Assembly: GCA_964057225.1 (NCBI GenBank)
Contig: OZ059898.1
Span: forward strand, 17,027,267-17,091,266
Origin: Auanema rhodensis
Taxonomy: Eukaryota; Nematoda; Chromadorea; Rhabditida; Rhabditidae
Direction: 5' to 3'
Length of the DNA: 64,000 bases
Part shown: one piece after another, positions 23,301 through 38,000 of the stretch
Numbering within the stretch: the stretch's first letter is position 1
How the letters are laid out: the number at the start of each line of letters is the position of its first letter
Notes under the pieces: generated by a model
Seen by the model: only the letters and a program-made list of their open reading frames with translations
What the model was told of the DNA's origin: nothing
Database searches by the model: none
Position numbers and translations under genes: made by a program

Positions 23301-25269
23301 TAACTAATTTTTGTATTAAGCGTTTCTCAATGTAGTATAGTGCATTCGATGCGGATTTTTAAGCTGCGTCGATCTGTGTTATCAGATTTGCGCTAGCTTA
23401 AAAATGCACCGAGATATCAACTGATATAAGTTCACACTTATATCCTCGATTTTCACCCTGAAGAATTATTTTTTTCGTTGAATAACATTGTCCATCGTCT
23501 TTGCCTTGAAAAAAGGAATCTAAAAACATCTACTTTTTGCTAAATTATTCTGAAATTTTTCGAAAAAATTTTTGTCAAAATGTTTTTGGAAGCAATTTTG
23601 AGTGTACATGGAAACTCAACATACACTAATGCATCATTTTTCAAACGATCATAACTAATTTTTGTATTAAGCGTTTCTCAATGTAGTATAGTGCATTTGA
23701 TGCGGATTTTTAAGCTGCGTCGATCTGTGTTATCAAATTTGCGCTAGCTTAAAAATGCACCGAGATATCAACTGGTATAAGTTCACACTTATATCCTCGA
23801 TTTTCACCCTGAAGAAATAATTTTTTCGTTGAATAACATTGTCCATCGTCTTTGCCTTGAAAAAAGGAATCTAAAAACATCTACTTTTTGCTAAATTATT
23901 CTGAAATTTTTCGAAAAAATTTTTGTCAAAATGTTTTTGGAAGCAATGTTGAGTGTACATGGAAACTCAACATACACTAATGCATCATTTTTCAAACGAT
24001 CATAACTAATTTTTGTATTAAGCGTTTCTCAATGTAGTATAGTGCATTCGATGCGGATTTTTAAACTGCGTCGATCTGTGTTATCAGATTTGCGCTAGCT
24101 TAAAAATGCACCGAGATATGAACTGATATAAGTTCACACTTATATCCTCGATTTTCACCCTGAAGAATTATTTTTTTCGTTGAATAACATTGTCCATCGT
24201 CTTTGCCTTGAAAAAAGGAATCTAAAAACTTCTATTTTTTGCTAAATTATTTTGAAATTTTTCGAAAAAATTTTTGTCAAAATGTTTTTGGAAGCAATGT
24301 TGAGTGTACATGTAAACTCAACATACACTAATGCACCATTTTTCAAACAATCATAACTAATTTTTGTATTAAGCGTTTTTCAATGTAGTATAGTGCATTT
24401 GATGCGGATTTTTAAGCTGCGTCGATCTGTGTTATCAAATTTGCGCTAGCTTAAAAATGCACCGAGATATCAACTGATATAAGTTCACACTTATATCCTC
24501 GATTTTCACCCTGAAGAAATAATTTTTTCGTTGAATAACATTGTCCATCGTCTTTGCCTTGAAAAACGGAATCTAAAAACATCTACTTTTTGCTAAATTA
24601 TTCTGAAATTTTTCGAAAAAATTTTTGTCAAAATGTTTTTGGAAGCAATGTTGAGTGTACATGGAAACTCAACATACACTAATGCATCATTTTTCAAACG
24701 ATCATAACTAATTTTTGTATTAAGCGTTTCTCAATGTAGTATAGTGCATTCGATGCGGATTTTTAAGCTGCGTCGATCTGTGTTATCAGATTTGCGCTAG
24801 CTTAAAAATGCACCGAGATATCAACTGATATAAGTTCACACTTATATCCTCGATTTTCACCCTGAAGAATTATTTTTTTCGTTGAATAACATTGTCCATC
24901 GTCTTTGCCTTGAAAAAAGGAATCTAAAAACATCTACTTTTTGCTAAATTATTCTGAAATTTTTCGAAAAAATTTTTGTCAAAATGTTTTTGGAAGCAAT
25001 TTTGAGTGTACATGGAAACTCAACATACACTAATGCATCATTTTTCAAACGATCATAACTAATTTTTGTATTAAGCGTTTCTCAATGTAGTATAGTGCAT
25101 TTGATGCGGATTTTTAAGCTGCGTCGATCTGTGTTATCAAATTTGCGCTAGCTTAAAAATGCACCGAGATATCAACTGGTATAAGTTCACACTTATATCC
25201 TCGATTTTCACCCTGAAGAAATAATTTTTTCGTTGAATAACATTGTCCATCGTCTTTGCCTTGAAAAAA
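20356..25269. repeat. Tetrameric HOR, 1404-bp period (B-Ag-C-D)
   Basis: B, Ag, C and D occupy 22111-23514 and repeat at 23515-24918, with a following B at 24919. Upstream, Ac units at 20356 and 21760, also 1404 bp apart, share the rare CCATCATCTTTG change, so the tetramer spacing reaches back to 20356. C units are at 21058, 22813 and 24217. All three end in C351 and all have TCAAAT rather than the GAGAT of the earlier C units. This is the last C cluster before a 26-kb stretch without any C unit. Confidence 0.88.
20707..21057. repeat. Hybrid monomer, B 5' part joined to Ag 3' part
   Basis: The unit has T83, T184 and G200 as in B, but G222, GATATGAACTGATA and the T303/seven-T end as in Ag. 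The switch falls between window positions 20906 (G200) and 20928 (G222). The hybrid precedes the C unit at 21058. It is most simply a crossover or conversion product. Confidence 0.85.
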
Positions 25270-28200
25270 GGAATCTAAAAACATCTACTTTTTGCTAAAT
25301 TATTCTGAAATTTTTCGAAAAAATTTTTGTCAAAATGTTTTTGGAAGCAATGTTGAGTGTACATGGAAACTCAACATACACTAATGCATCATTTTTCAAA
25401 CGATCATAACTAATTTTTGTATTAAGCGTTTCTCAATGTAGTATAGTGCATTCGATGCGGATTTTTAAACTGCGTCGATCTGTGTTATCAGATTTGCGCT
25501 AGCTTAAAAATGCACCGAGATATGAACTGATATAAGTTCACACTTATATCCTCGATTTTCACCCTGAAGAATTATTTTTTTCGTTGAATAACATTGTCCA
25601 TCGTCTTTGCCTTGAAAAAAGGAATCTAAAAACATCTACTTTTTGCTAAATTATTCTGAAATTTTTCGAAAAAATTTTTGTCAAAATGTTTTTGGAAGCA
25701 ATGTTGAGTGTACATGGAAACTCAACATACACTAATGCATCATTTTTCAAACGATCATAACTAATTTTTGTATTAAGCGTTTCTCAATGTAGTATAGTGC
25801 ATTCGATGCGGATTTTTAAACTGCGTCGATCTGTGTTATCAGATTTGCGCTAGCTTAAAAATGCACCGAGATATCAACTGATATAAGTTCACACTTATAT
25901 CCTCGATTTTCACCCTGAAGAATTATTTTTTTCGTTGAATAACATTGTCCATCGTCTTTGCCTTGAAAAAAGGAATCTAAAAACATCTACTTTTTGCTAA
26001 ATTATTCTGAAATTTTTCGAAAAAATTTTTGTCAAAATGTTTTTGGAAGCAATGTTGAGTGTACATGGAAACTCAACATACACTAATGCATCATTTTTCA
26101 AACGATCATAACTAATTTTTGTATTAAGCGTTTCTCAATGTAGTATAGTGCATTCGATGCGGATTTTTAAACTGCGTCGATCTGTGTTATCAGATTTGCG
26201 CTAGCTTAAAAATGCACCGAGATATGAACTGATATAAGTTCACACTTATATCCTCGATTTTCACCCTGAAGAATTATTTTTTTCGTTGAATAACATTGTC
26301 CATCGTCTTTGCCTTGAAAAAAGGAATCTAAAAACATCTACTTTTTGCTAAATTATTCTGAAATTTTTCGAAAAAATTTTTGTCAAAATGTTTTTGGAAG
26401 CAATGTTGAGTGTACATGGAAACTCAACATACACTAATGCATCATTTTTCAAACGATCATAACTAATTTTTGTATTAAGCGTTTCTCAATGTAGTATAGT
26501 GCATTCGATGCGGATTTTTAAACTGCGTCGATCTGTGTTATCAGATTTGCGCTAGCTTAAAAATGCACCGAGATATCAACTGATATAAGTTCACACTTAT
26601 ATCCTCGATTTTCACCCTGAAGAATTATTTTTTTCGTTGAATAACATTGTCCATCGTCTTTGCCTTGAAAAAAGGAATCTAAAAACATCTACTTTTTGCT
26701 AAATTATTCTGAAATTTTTCGAAAAAATTTTTGTCAAAATGTTTTTGGAAGCAATTTTGAGTGTACATGGAAACTCAACATACACTAATGCATCATTTTT
26801 CAAACGATCATAACTAATTTTTGTATTAAGCGTTTCTCAATGTAGTATAGTGCATTTAATGCGGATTTTTAAGCTGCGTCGATCTGTGTTATCAAATTTG
26901 CGCTAGCTTAAAAATGCACCGAGATATCAACTGGTATAAGTTCACACTTATATCCTCGATTTTCACCCTGAAGAAATAAATTTTTCGTTGAATAACATTG
27001 TCCATCGTCTTTGCCTTGAAAAAAGGAATCTAAAAACATCTACTTTTTGCTAAATTATTCTGAAATTTTTCGAAAAAATTTTTGTCAAAATGTTTTTGGA
27101 AGCAATGTTGAGTGTACATGGAAACTCAACATACACTAATGCATCATTTTTCAAACGATCATAACTAATTTTTGTATTAAGCGTTTCTCAATGTAGTATA
27201 GTGCATTCGATGCGGATTTTTAAACTGCGTCGATCTGTGTTATCAGATTTGCGCTAGCTTAAAAATGCACCGAGATATGAACTGATATAAGTTCACACTT
27301 ATATCCTCGATTTTCACCCTGAAGAATTATTTTTTTCGTTGAATAACATTGTCCATCGTCTTTGCCTTGAAAAAAGGAATCTAAAAACATCTACTTTTTG
27401 CTAAATTATTCTGAAATTTTTCGAAAAAATTTTTGTCAAAATGTTTTTGGAAGCAATTTTGAGTGTACATGGAAACTCAACATACACTAATGCATCATTT
27501 TTCAAACGATCATAACTAATTTTTGTATTAAGCGTTTCTCAATGTAGTATAGTGCATTTAATGCGGATTTTTAAGCTGCGTCGATCTGTGTTATCAAATT
27601 TGCGCTAGCTTAAAAATGCACCGAGATATCAACTGGTATAAGTTCACACTTATATCCTCGATTTTCACCCTGAAGAAATGATTTTTTCGTTGAATAACAT
27701 TGTCCATCGTCTTTGCCTTGAAAAAAGGAATCTAAAAACATCTACTTTTTGCTAAATTATTCTGAAATTTTTCGAAAAAATTTTTGTCAAAATGTTTTTG
27801 GAAGCAATGTTGAGTGTACATGGAAACTCAACATACACTAATGCATCATTTTTCAAACGATCATAACTAATTTTTGTATTAAGCGTTTCTCAATGTAGTA
27901 TAGTGCATTTGATGCGGATTTTTAAACTGCGTCGATCTGTGTTATCAGATTTGCGCTAGCTTAAAAATGCACCGAGATATCAACTGATATAAGTTCACAC
28001 TTATATCCTCGATTTTCACCCTGAAGAATTATTTTTTTCGTTGAATAACATTGTCCATCGTCTTTGCCTTGAAAAAAGGAATCTAAAAACATCTACTTTT
28101 TGCTAAATTATTCTGAAATTTTTCGAAAAAATTTTTGTCAAAATGTTTTTGGAAGCAATGTTGAGTGTACATGGAAACTCAACATACACTAATGCATCAT

Positions 28201-31200
28201 TTTTCAAACGATCATAACTAATTTTTGTATTAAGCGTTTCTCAATGTAGTATAGTGCATTTGATGCGGATTTTTAAACTGCGTCGATCTGTGTTATCAGA
28301 TTTGCGCTAGCTTAAAAATGCACCGAGATATCAACTGATATAAGTTCACACTTATATCCTCGATTTTCACCCTGAAGAATTATTTTTTTCGTTGAATAAC
28401 ATTGTCCATCGTCTTTGCCTTGAAAAAAGGAATCTAAAAACATCTACTTTTTGCTAAATTATTCTGAAATTTTTCGAAAAAATTTTTGTCAAAATGTTTT
28501 TGGAAGCAATGTTGAGTGTACATGGAAACTCAACATACACTAATGCATCATTTTTCAAACGATCATAACTAATTTTTGTATTAAGCGTTTCTCAATGTAG
28601 TATAGTGCATTCGATGCGGATTTTTAAACTGCGTCGATCTGTGTTATCAGATTTGCGCTAGCTTAAAAATGCACCGAGATATCAACTGATATAAGTTCAC
28701 ACTTATATCCTCGATTTTCACCCTGAAGAATTAATTTTTTCGTTGAATAACATTGTCCATCGTCTTTGCCTTGAAAAAAGGAATCTAAAAACATCTACTT
28801 TTTGCTAAATTATTCTGAAATTTTTCGAAAAAATTTTTGTCAAAATGTTTTTGGAAGCAATTTTGAGTGTACATGGAAACTCAACATACACTAATGCATC
28901 ATTTTTCAAACGATCATAACTAATTTTTGTATTAAGCGTTTCTCAATGTAGTATAGTGCATTTAATGCGGATTTTTAAGCTGCGTCGATCTGTGTTATCA
29001 AATTTGCGCTAGCTTAAAAATGCACCGAGATATCAACTGGTATAAGTTCACACTTATATCCTCGATTTTCACCCTGAAGAAATAATTTTTTCGTTGAATA
29101 ACATTGTCCATCGTCTTTGCCTTGAAAAAAGGAATCTAAAAACATCTACTTTTTGCTAAATTATTCTGAAATTTTTCGAAAAAATTTTTGTCAAAATGTT
29201 TTTGGAAGCAATGTTGAGTGTACATGGAAACTCAACATACACTAATGCATCATTTTTCAAACGATCATAACTAATTTTTGTATTAAGCGTTTCTCAATGT
29301 AGTATAGTGCATTCGATGCGGATTTTTAAACTGCGTCGATCTGTGTTATCAGATTTGCGCTAGCTTAAAAATGCACCGAGATATGAACTGATATAAGTTC
29401 ACACTTATATCCTCGATTTTCACCCTGAAGAATTATTTTTTTCGTTGAATAACATTGTCCATCGTCTTTGCCTTGAAAAAAGGAATCTAAAAACATCTAC
29501 TTTTTGCTAAATTATTCTGAAATTTTTCGAAAAAATTTTTGTCAAAATGTTTTTGGAAGCAATGTTGAGTGTACATGGAAACTCAACATACACTAATGCA
29601 TCATTTTTCAAACGATCATAACTAATTTTTGTATTAAGCGTTTCTCAATGTAGTATAGTGCATTCGATGCGGATTTTTAAACTGCGTCGATCTGTGTTAT
29701 CAGATTTGCGCTAGCTTAAAAATGCACCGAGATATCAACTGATATAAGTTCACACTTATATCCTCGATTTTCACCCTGAAGAATTATTTTTTTCGTTGAA
29801 TAACATTGTCCATCGTCTTTGCCTTGAAAAAAGGAATCTAAAAACATCTACTTTTTGCTAAATTATTCTGAAATTTTTCGAAAAAATTTTTGTCAAAATG
29901 TTTTTGGAAGCAATTTTGAGTGTACATGGAAACTCAACATACACTAATGCATCATTTTTCAAACGATCATAACTAATTTTTGTATTAAGCGTTTCTCAAT
30001 GTAGTATAGTGCATTTAATGCGGATTTTTAAGCTGCGTCGATCTGTGTTATCAAATTTGCGCTAGCTTAAAAATGCACCGAGATATCAACTGGTATAAGT
30101 TCACACTTATATCCTCGATTTTCACACTGAAGAAATAATTTTTTCGTTGAATAACATTGTCCATCGTCTTTGCCTTGAAAAAAGGAATCTAAAAACATCT
30201 ACTTTTTGCTAAATTATTCTGAAATTTTTCGAAAAAATTTTTGTCAAAATGTTTTTGGAAGCAATGTTGAGTGTACATGGAAACTCAACATACACTAATG
30301 CATCATTTTTCAAACGATCATAACTAATTTTTGTATTAAGCGTTTCTCAATGTAGTATAGTGCATTTGATGCGGATTTTTAAACTGCGTCGATCTGTGTT
30401 ATCAGATTTGCGCTAGCTTAAAAATGCACCGAGATATCAACTGATATAAGTTCACACTTATATCCTCGATTTTCACCCTGAAGAATTATTTTTTTCGTTG
30501 AATAACATTGTCCATCGTCTTTGCCTTGAAAAAAGGAATCTAAAAACATCTACTTTTTGCTAAATTATTCTGAAATTTTTCGAAAAAATTTTTGTCAAAA
30601 TGTTTTTGGAAGCAATGTTGAGTGTACATGGAAACTCAACATACACTAATGCATCATTTTCCAAACGATCATAACTAATTTTTGTATTAAGCGTTTCTCA
30701 ATGTAGTATAGTGCATTCGATGCGGATTTTTAAACTGCGTCGATCTGTGTTATCAGATTTGCGCTAGCTTAAAAATGCACCGAGATATGAACTGATATAA
30801 GTTCACACTTATATCCTCGATTTTCACCCTGAAGAATTATTTTTTTCGTTGAATAACATTGTCCATCGTCTTTGCCTTGAAAAAAGGAATCTAAAAACAT
30901 CTACTTTTTGCTAAATTATTCTGAAATTTTTCGAAAAAATTTTTGTCAAAATGTTTTTGGAAGCAATGTTGAGTGTACATGGAAACTCAACATACACTAA
31001 TGCATCATTTTTCAAACGATCATAACTAATTTTTGTATTAAGCGTTTCTCAATGTAGTATAGTGCATTCGATGCGGATTTTTAAACTGCGTCGATCTGTG
31101 TTATCAGATTTGCGCTAGCTTAAAAATGCACCGAGATATCAACTGATATAAGTTCACACTTATATCCTCGATTTTCACCCTGAAGAATTATTTTTTTCGT

Positions 31201-31587
31201 TGAATAACATTGTCCATCGTCTTTGCCTTGAAAAAAGGAATCTAAAAACATCTACTTTTTGCTAAATTATTCTGAAATTTTTCGAAAAAATTTTTGTCAA
31301 AATGTTTTTGGAAGCAATTTTGAGTGTACATGGAAACTCAACATACACTAATGCATCATTTTTCAAACGATCATAACTAATTTTTGTATTAAGCGTTTCT
31401 CAATGTAGTATAGTGCATTTAATGCGGATTTTTAAGATGCGTCGATCTGTGTTATCAAATTTGCGCTAGCTTAAAAATGCACCGAGATATCAACTGGTAT
31501 AAGTTCACACTTATATCCTCGATTTTCACCCTGAAGAAATAATTTTTTCGTTGAATAACATTGTCCATCGTCTTTGCCTTGAAAAAA
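25270..31587. repeat. Ag/Ac/B2 domain, irregular order
   Basis: From 26674 the B role is taken by B2, with CATTTAATGCGG in place of CATTTGATGCGG. B2 units here are at 26674, 27376, 28780, 29833 and 31237, separated by one to three A units. The Ac units at 27727, 28078 and 30184 carry T184, a B-type base in an otherwise A unit. Private marks include GAAATAAATTT near 26975, GAAATGATTTT near 27676, TTCACACTG near 30121 and AAGATGCG near 31435. No block longer than about three monomers is clearly duplicated here. Confidence 0.82.
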
Positions 31588-34500
31588 GGAATCTAAAAAC
31601 ATCTACTTTTTGCTAAATTATTCTGAAATTTTTCGAAAAAATTTTTGTCAAAATGTTTTTGGAAGCAATGTTGAGTGTACATGGAAACTCAACATACACT
31701 AATGCATCATTTTTCAAACGATCATAACTAATTTTTGTATTAAGCGTTTCTCAATGTAGTATAGTGCATTCGATGCGGATTTTTAAACTGCGTAGATCTG
31801 TGTTATCAGATTTGCGCTAGCTTAAAAATGCACCGAGATATGAACTGATATAAGTTCACACTTATATCCTCGATTTTCACCCTGAAGAATTATTTTTTTC
31901 GTTGAATAACATTGTCCATCGTCTTTGCCTTGAAAAAAGGAATCTAAAAACATCTACTTTTTGCTAAATTATTCTGAAATTTTTCGAAAAAATTTTTGTC
32001 AAAATGTTTTTGGAAGCAATGTTGAGTGTACATGGAAACTCAACATACACTAATGCATCATTTTTCAAACGATCATAACTAATTTTTGTATTAAGCGTTT
32101 CTCAATGTAGTATAGTGCATTCGATGCGGATTTTTAAACTGCGTCGATCTGTGTTATCAGATTTGCGCTAGCTTAAAAATGCACCGAGATATGAACTGAT
32201 ATAAGTTCACACTTATATCCTCGATTTTCACCCTGAAGAATTATTTTTTTCGTTGAATAACATTGTCCATCGTCTCTGCCTTGAAAAAAGGAATCTAAAA
32301 ACATCTACTTTTTGCTAAATTATTCTGAAATTTTTCGAAAAAATTTTTGTCAAAATGTTTTTGGAAGCAATGTTGAGTGTACATGGAAACTCAACATACA
32401 CTAATGCATCATTTTTCAAACGATCATAACTAATTTTTGTATTAAGCGTTTCTCAATGTAGTATAGTGCATTTGATGCGGATTTTTAAGCTGCGTCGATC
32501 TGTGTTATCAAATTTGCGCTAGCTTAAAAATGCACCGAGATATCAACTGGTATAAGTTCACACTTATATCCTCGATTTTCACCCTGAAGAAATAATTTTT
32601 TCGTTGAATAACATTGTCCATCGTCTTTGCCTTGAAAAAAGGAATCTAAAAACATCTACTTTTTGCTAAATTATTCTGAAATTTTTCGAAAAAATTTTTG
32701 TCAAAATGTTTTTGGAAGCAATGTTGAGTGTACATGGAAACTCAACATACACTAATGCATCATTTTTCAAACGATCATAACTAATTTTTGTATTAAGCGT
32801 TTCTCAATGTAGTATAGTGCATTCGATGCGGATTTTTAAACTGCGTCGATCTGTGTTATCAGATTTGCGCTAGCTTAAAAATGCACCGAGATATCAACTG
32901 ATATAAGTTCACACTTATATCCTCGATTTTCACCCTGAAGAATTATTTTTTTCGTTGAATAACATTGTCCATCGTCTTTGCCTTGAAAAAAGGAATCTAA
33001 AAACATCTACTTTTTGCTAAATTATTCTGAAATTTTTCGAAAAAATTTTTGTCAAAATGTTTTTGGAAGCAATTTTGAGTGTACATGGAAACTCAACATA
33101 CACTAATGCATCATTTTTCAAACGATCATAACTAATTTTTGTATTAAGCGTTTCTCAATGTAGTATAGTGCATTTAATGCGGATTTTTAAGCTGCGTCGA
33201 TCTGTGTTATCAAATTTGCGCTAGCTTAAAAATGCACCGAGATATCAACTGGTATAAGTTCACACTTATATCCTCGATTTTCACCCTGAAGAAATAATTT
33301 TTTCGTTGAATAACATTGTCCATCGTCTTTGCCTTGAAAAAAGGAATCTAAAAACATCTACTTTTTGCTAAATTATTCTGAAATTTTTCGAAAAAATTTT
33401 TGTCAAAATGTTTTTGGAAGCAATGTTGAGTGTACATGGAAACTCAACATACACTAATGCATCATTTTTCAAACGATCATAACTAATTTTTGTATTAAGC
33501 GTTTCTCAATGTAGTATAGTGCATTCGATGCGGATTTTTAAACTGCGTCGATCTGTGTTATCAGATTTGCGCTAGCTTAAAAATGCACCGAGATATGAAC
33601 TGATATAAGTTCACACTTATATCCTCGATTTTCACCCTGAAGAATTATTTTTTTCGTTGAATAACATTGTCCATCGTCTTTGCCTTGAAAAAAGGAATCT
33701 AAAAACATCTACTTTTTGCTAAATTATTCTGAAATTTTTCGAAAAAATTTTTGTCAAAATGTTTTTGGAAGCAATGTTGAGTGTACATGGAAACTCAACA
33801 TACACTAATGCATCATTTTTCAAACGATCATAACTAATTTTTGTATTAAGCGTTTCTCAATGTAGTATAGTGCATTCGATGCGGATTTTTAAACTGCGTC
33901 GATCTGTGTTATCAGATTTGCGCTAGCTTAAAAATGCACCGAGATATGAACTGATATAAGTTCACACTTATATCCTCGATTTTCACCCTGAAGAATTATT
34001 TTTTTCGTTGAATAACATTGTCCATCGTCTCTGCCTTGAAAAAAGGAATCTAAAAACATCTACTTTTTGCTAAATTATTCTGAAATTTTTCGAAAAAATT
34101 TTTGTCAAAATGTTTTTGGAAGCAATGTTGAGTGTACATGGAAACTCAACATACACTAATGCATCATTTTTCAAACGATCATAACTAATTTTTGTATTAA
34201 GCGTTTCTCAATGTAGTATAGTGCATTTGATGCGGATTTTTAAGCTGCGTCGATCTGTGTTATCAAATTTGCGCTAGCTTAAAAATGCACCGAGATATCA
34301 ACTGGTATAAGTTCACACTTATATCCTCGATTTTCACCCTGAAGAAATAATTTTTTCGTTGAATAACATTGTCCATCGTCTTTGCCTTGAAAAAAGGAAT
34401 CTAAAAACATCTACTTTTTGCTAAATTATTCTGAAATTTTTCGAAAAAATTTTTGTCAAAATGTTTTTGGAAGCAATGTTGAGTGTACATGGAAACTCAA

Positions 34501-35097
34501 CATACACTAATGCATCATTTTTCAAACGATCATAACTAATTTTTGTATTAAGCGTTTCTCAATGTAGTATAGTGCATTCGATGCGGATTTTTAAACTGCG
34601 TCGATCTGTGTTATCAGATTTGCGCTAGCTTAAAAATGCACCGAGATATGAACTGATATAAGTTCACACTTATATCCTCGATTTTCACCCTGAAGAATTA
34701 TTTTTTTCGTTGAATAACATTGTCCATCGTCTTTGCCTTGAAAAAAGGAATCTAAAAACATCTACTTTTTGCTAAATTATTCTGAAATTTTTCGAAAAAA
34801 TTTTTGTCAAAATGTTTTTGGAAGCAATTTTGAGTGTACATGGAAACTCAACATACACTAATGCATCATTTTTCAAACGATCATAACTAATTTTTGTATT
34901 AAGCGTTTCTCAATGTAGTATAGTGCATTTAATGCGGATTTTTAAGCTGCGTCGATCTGTGTTATCAAATTTGCGCTAGCTTAAAAATGCACCGAGATAT
35001 CAACTGGTATAAGTTCACACTTATATCCTCGATTTTCACCCTGAAGAAATAATTTTTTCGTTGAATAACATTGTCCATCGTCTTTGCCTTGAAAAAA
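31588..35097. repeat. Pentameric HOR, 1755 bp, two tandem copies
   Basis: The order Ag-Ag-B(G83)-A-B2 occupies 31588-33342 and again 33343-35097. The rare CGTCTCTGCC change (C at 32276 and 34031) is shared at exactly 1755 bp. The B units at 32290 and 34045 both have G83 in place of T83, so the same hybrid was copied. The fourth unit is Ac in the first copy (32641) and Ag in the second (34396), showing a later change at site 255. CGTAGATCTG near 31793 is private to the first copy. Confidence 0.9.
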
Positions 35098-38000
35098 GGA
35101 ATCTAAAAACATCTACTTTTTGCTAAATTATTCTGAAATTTTTCGAAAAAATTTTTGTCAAAATGTTTTTGGAAGCAATGTTGAGTGTACATGGAAACTC
35201 AACATACACTAATGCATCATTTTTCAAACGATCATAACTAATTTTTGTATTAAGCGTTTCTCAATGTAGTATAGTGCATTCGATGCGGATTTTTAAACTG
35301 CGTCGATCTGTGTTATCAGATTTGCGCTAGCTTAAAAATGCACCGAGATATGAACTGATATAAGTTCACACTTATATCCTCGATTTTCACCCTGAAGAAT
35401 TATTTTTTTCGTTGAATAACATTGTCCATCGTCTTTGCCTTGAAAAAAGGAATCTAAAAACATCTACTTTTTGCTAAATTATTCTGAAATTTTTCGAAAA
35501 AATTTTTGTCAAAATGTTTTTGGAAGCAATTTTGAGTGTACATGGAAACTCAACATACACTAATGCATCATTTTTCAAACGATCATAACTAATTTTTGTA
35601 TTAAGCGTTTCTCAATGTAGTATAGTGCATTTGATGCGGATTTTTAAGCTGCGTCGATCTGTGTTATCAAATTTGCGCTAGCTTAAAAATGCACCGAGAT
35701 ATCAACTGGTATAAGTTCACACTTATATCCTCGATTTTCACCCTGAAGAATTATTTTTTTCGTTGAATAACATTGTCCATCGTCTTTGCCTTGAAAAAAG
35801 GAATCTAAAAACATCTACTTTTTGCTAAATTATTCTGAAATTTTTCGAAAAAATTTTTGTCAAAATGTTTTTGGAAGCAATGTTGAGTGTACATGGAAAC
35901 TCAACATACACTAATGCATCATTTTTCAAACGATCATAACTAATTTTTGTATTAAGCGTTTCTCAATGTAGTATAGTGCATTCGATGCGGATTTTTGAAC
36001 TGCGTCGATCTGTGTTATCAGATTTGCGCTAGCTTAAAAATGCACCGAGATATCAACTGATATAAGTTCACACTTATATCCTCGATTTTCACCCTGAAGA
36101 ATTATTTTTTTCGTTGAATAACATTGTCCATCGTCTTTGCCTTGAAAAAAGGAATCTAAAAACATCTACTTTTTGCTAAATTATTCTGAAATTTTTCGAA
36201 AAAATTTTTGTCAAAATGTTTTTGGAAGCAATTTTGAGTGTACATGGAAACTCAACATACACTAATGCATCATTTTTCAAACGATCATAACTAATTTTTG
36301 TATTAAGCGTTTCTCAATGTAGTATAGTGCATTCGATGCGGATTTTTAAACTGCGTCGATCTGTGTTATCAGATTTGCGCTAGCTTAAAAATGCACCGAG
36401 ATATCAACTGATATAAGTTCACACTTATATCCTCGATTTTCACCCTGAAGAATTATTTTTTTCGTTGAATAACATTGTCCATCGTCTTTGCCTTGAAAAA
36501 AGGAATCTAAAAACATCTACTTTTTGCTAAATTATTCTGAAATTTTTCGAAAAAATTTTTGTCAAAATGTTTTTGGAAGCAATTTTGAGTGTACATGGAA
36601 ACTCAACATACACTAATGCATCATTTTTCAAACGATCATAACTAATTTTTGTATTAAGCGTTTCTCAATGTAGTATAGTGCATTTAATGCGGATTTTTAA
36701 GCTGCGTCGATCTGTGTTATCAAATTTGCGCTAGCTTAAAAATGCACCGAGATATCAACTGGTATAAGTTCACACTTATATCCTCGATTTTCACCCTGAA
36801 GAAATAATTTTTTCGTTGAATAACATTGTCCATCGTCTTTGCCTTGAAAAAAGGAATCTCAAAACATCTACTTTTTGCTAAATTATTCTGAAATTTTTCG
36901 AAAAAATTTTTGTCAAAATGTTTTTGGAAGCAATGTTGAGTGTACATGGAAACTCAACATACACTAATGCATCATTTTTCAAACGATCATAACTAATTTT
37001 TGTATTAAGCGTTTCTCAATGTAGTATAGTGCATTCGATGCGGATTTTTAAACTGCGTCGATCTGTGTTATCAGATTTGCGCTAGCTTAAAAATGCACCG
37101 AGATATCAACTGATATAAGTTCACACTTATATCCTCGATTTTCACCCTGAAGAATTATTTTTTTCGTTGAATAACATTGTCCATCGTCTTTGCCTTGAAA
37201 AAAGGAATCTAAAAACATCTACTTTTTGCTAAATTATTCTGAAATTTTTCGAAAAAATTTTTGTCAAAATGTTTTTGGAAGCAATGTTGAGTGTACATGG
37301 AAACTCAACATACACTAATGCATCATTTTTCAAACGATCATAACTAATTTTTGTATTAAGCGTTTCTCAATGTAGTATAGTGCATTCGATGCGGATTTTT
37401 AAACTGCGTCGATCTGTGTTATCAGATTTGCGCTAGCTTAAAAATGCACCGAGATATGAACTGATATAAGTTCACACTTATATCCTCGATTTTCACCCTG
37501 AAGAATTATTTTTTTCGTTGAATAACATTGTCCATCGTCTTTGCCTTGAAAAAAGGAATCTAAAAACATCTACTTTTTGCTAAATTATTCTGAAATTTTT
37601 CGAAAAAATTTTTGTCAAAATGTTTTTGGAAGCAATTTTGAGTGTACATGGAAACTCAACATACACTAATGCATCATTTTTCAAACGATCATAACTAATT
37701 TTTGTATTAAGCGTTTCTCAATGTAGTATAGTGCATTTGATGCGGATTTTTAAGCTGCGTCGATCTGTGTTATCAAATTTGCGCTAGCTTAAAAATGCAC
37801 CGAGATATCAACTGGTATAAGTTCACACTTATATCCTCGATTTTCACCCTGAAGAATTATTTTTTTCGTTGAATAACATTGTCCATCGTCTTTGCCTTGA
37901 AAAAAGGAATCTAAAAACATCTACTTTTTGCTAAATTATTCTGAAATTTTTCGAAAAAATTTTTGTCAAAATGTTTTTGGAAGCAATGTTGAGTGTACAT

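Noticed and set aside
36720-36947. 75-codon minus-strand reading frame as a gene
   Set aside because: It lies wholly in satellite sequence, exists only because one TAG is changed to GAG at 36860, and no other monomer outside its 2106-bp copy keeps it open. The composition is that of translated AT-rich repeat, with no domain or signal.
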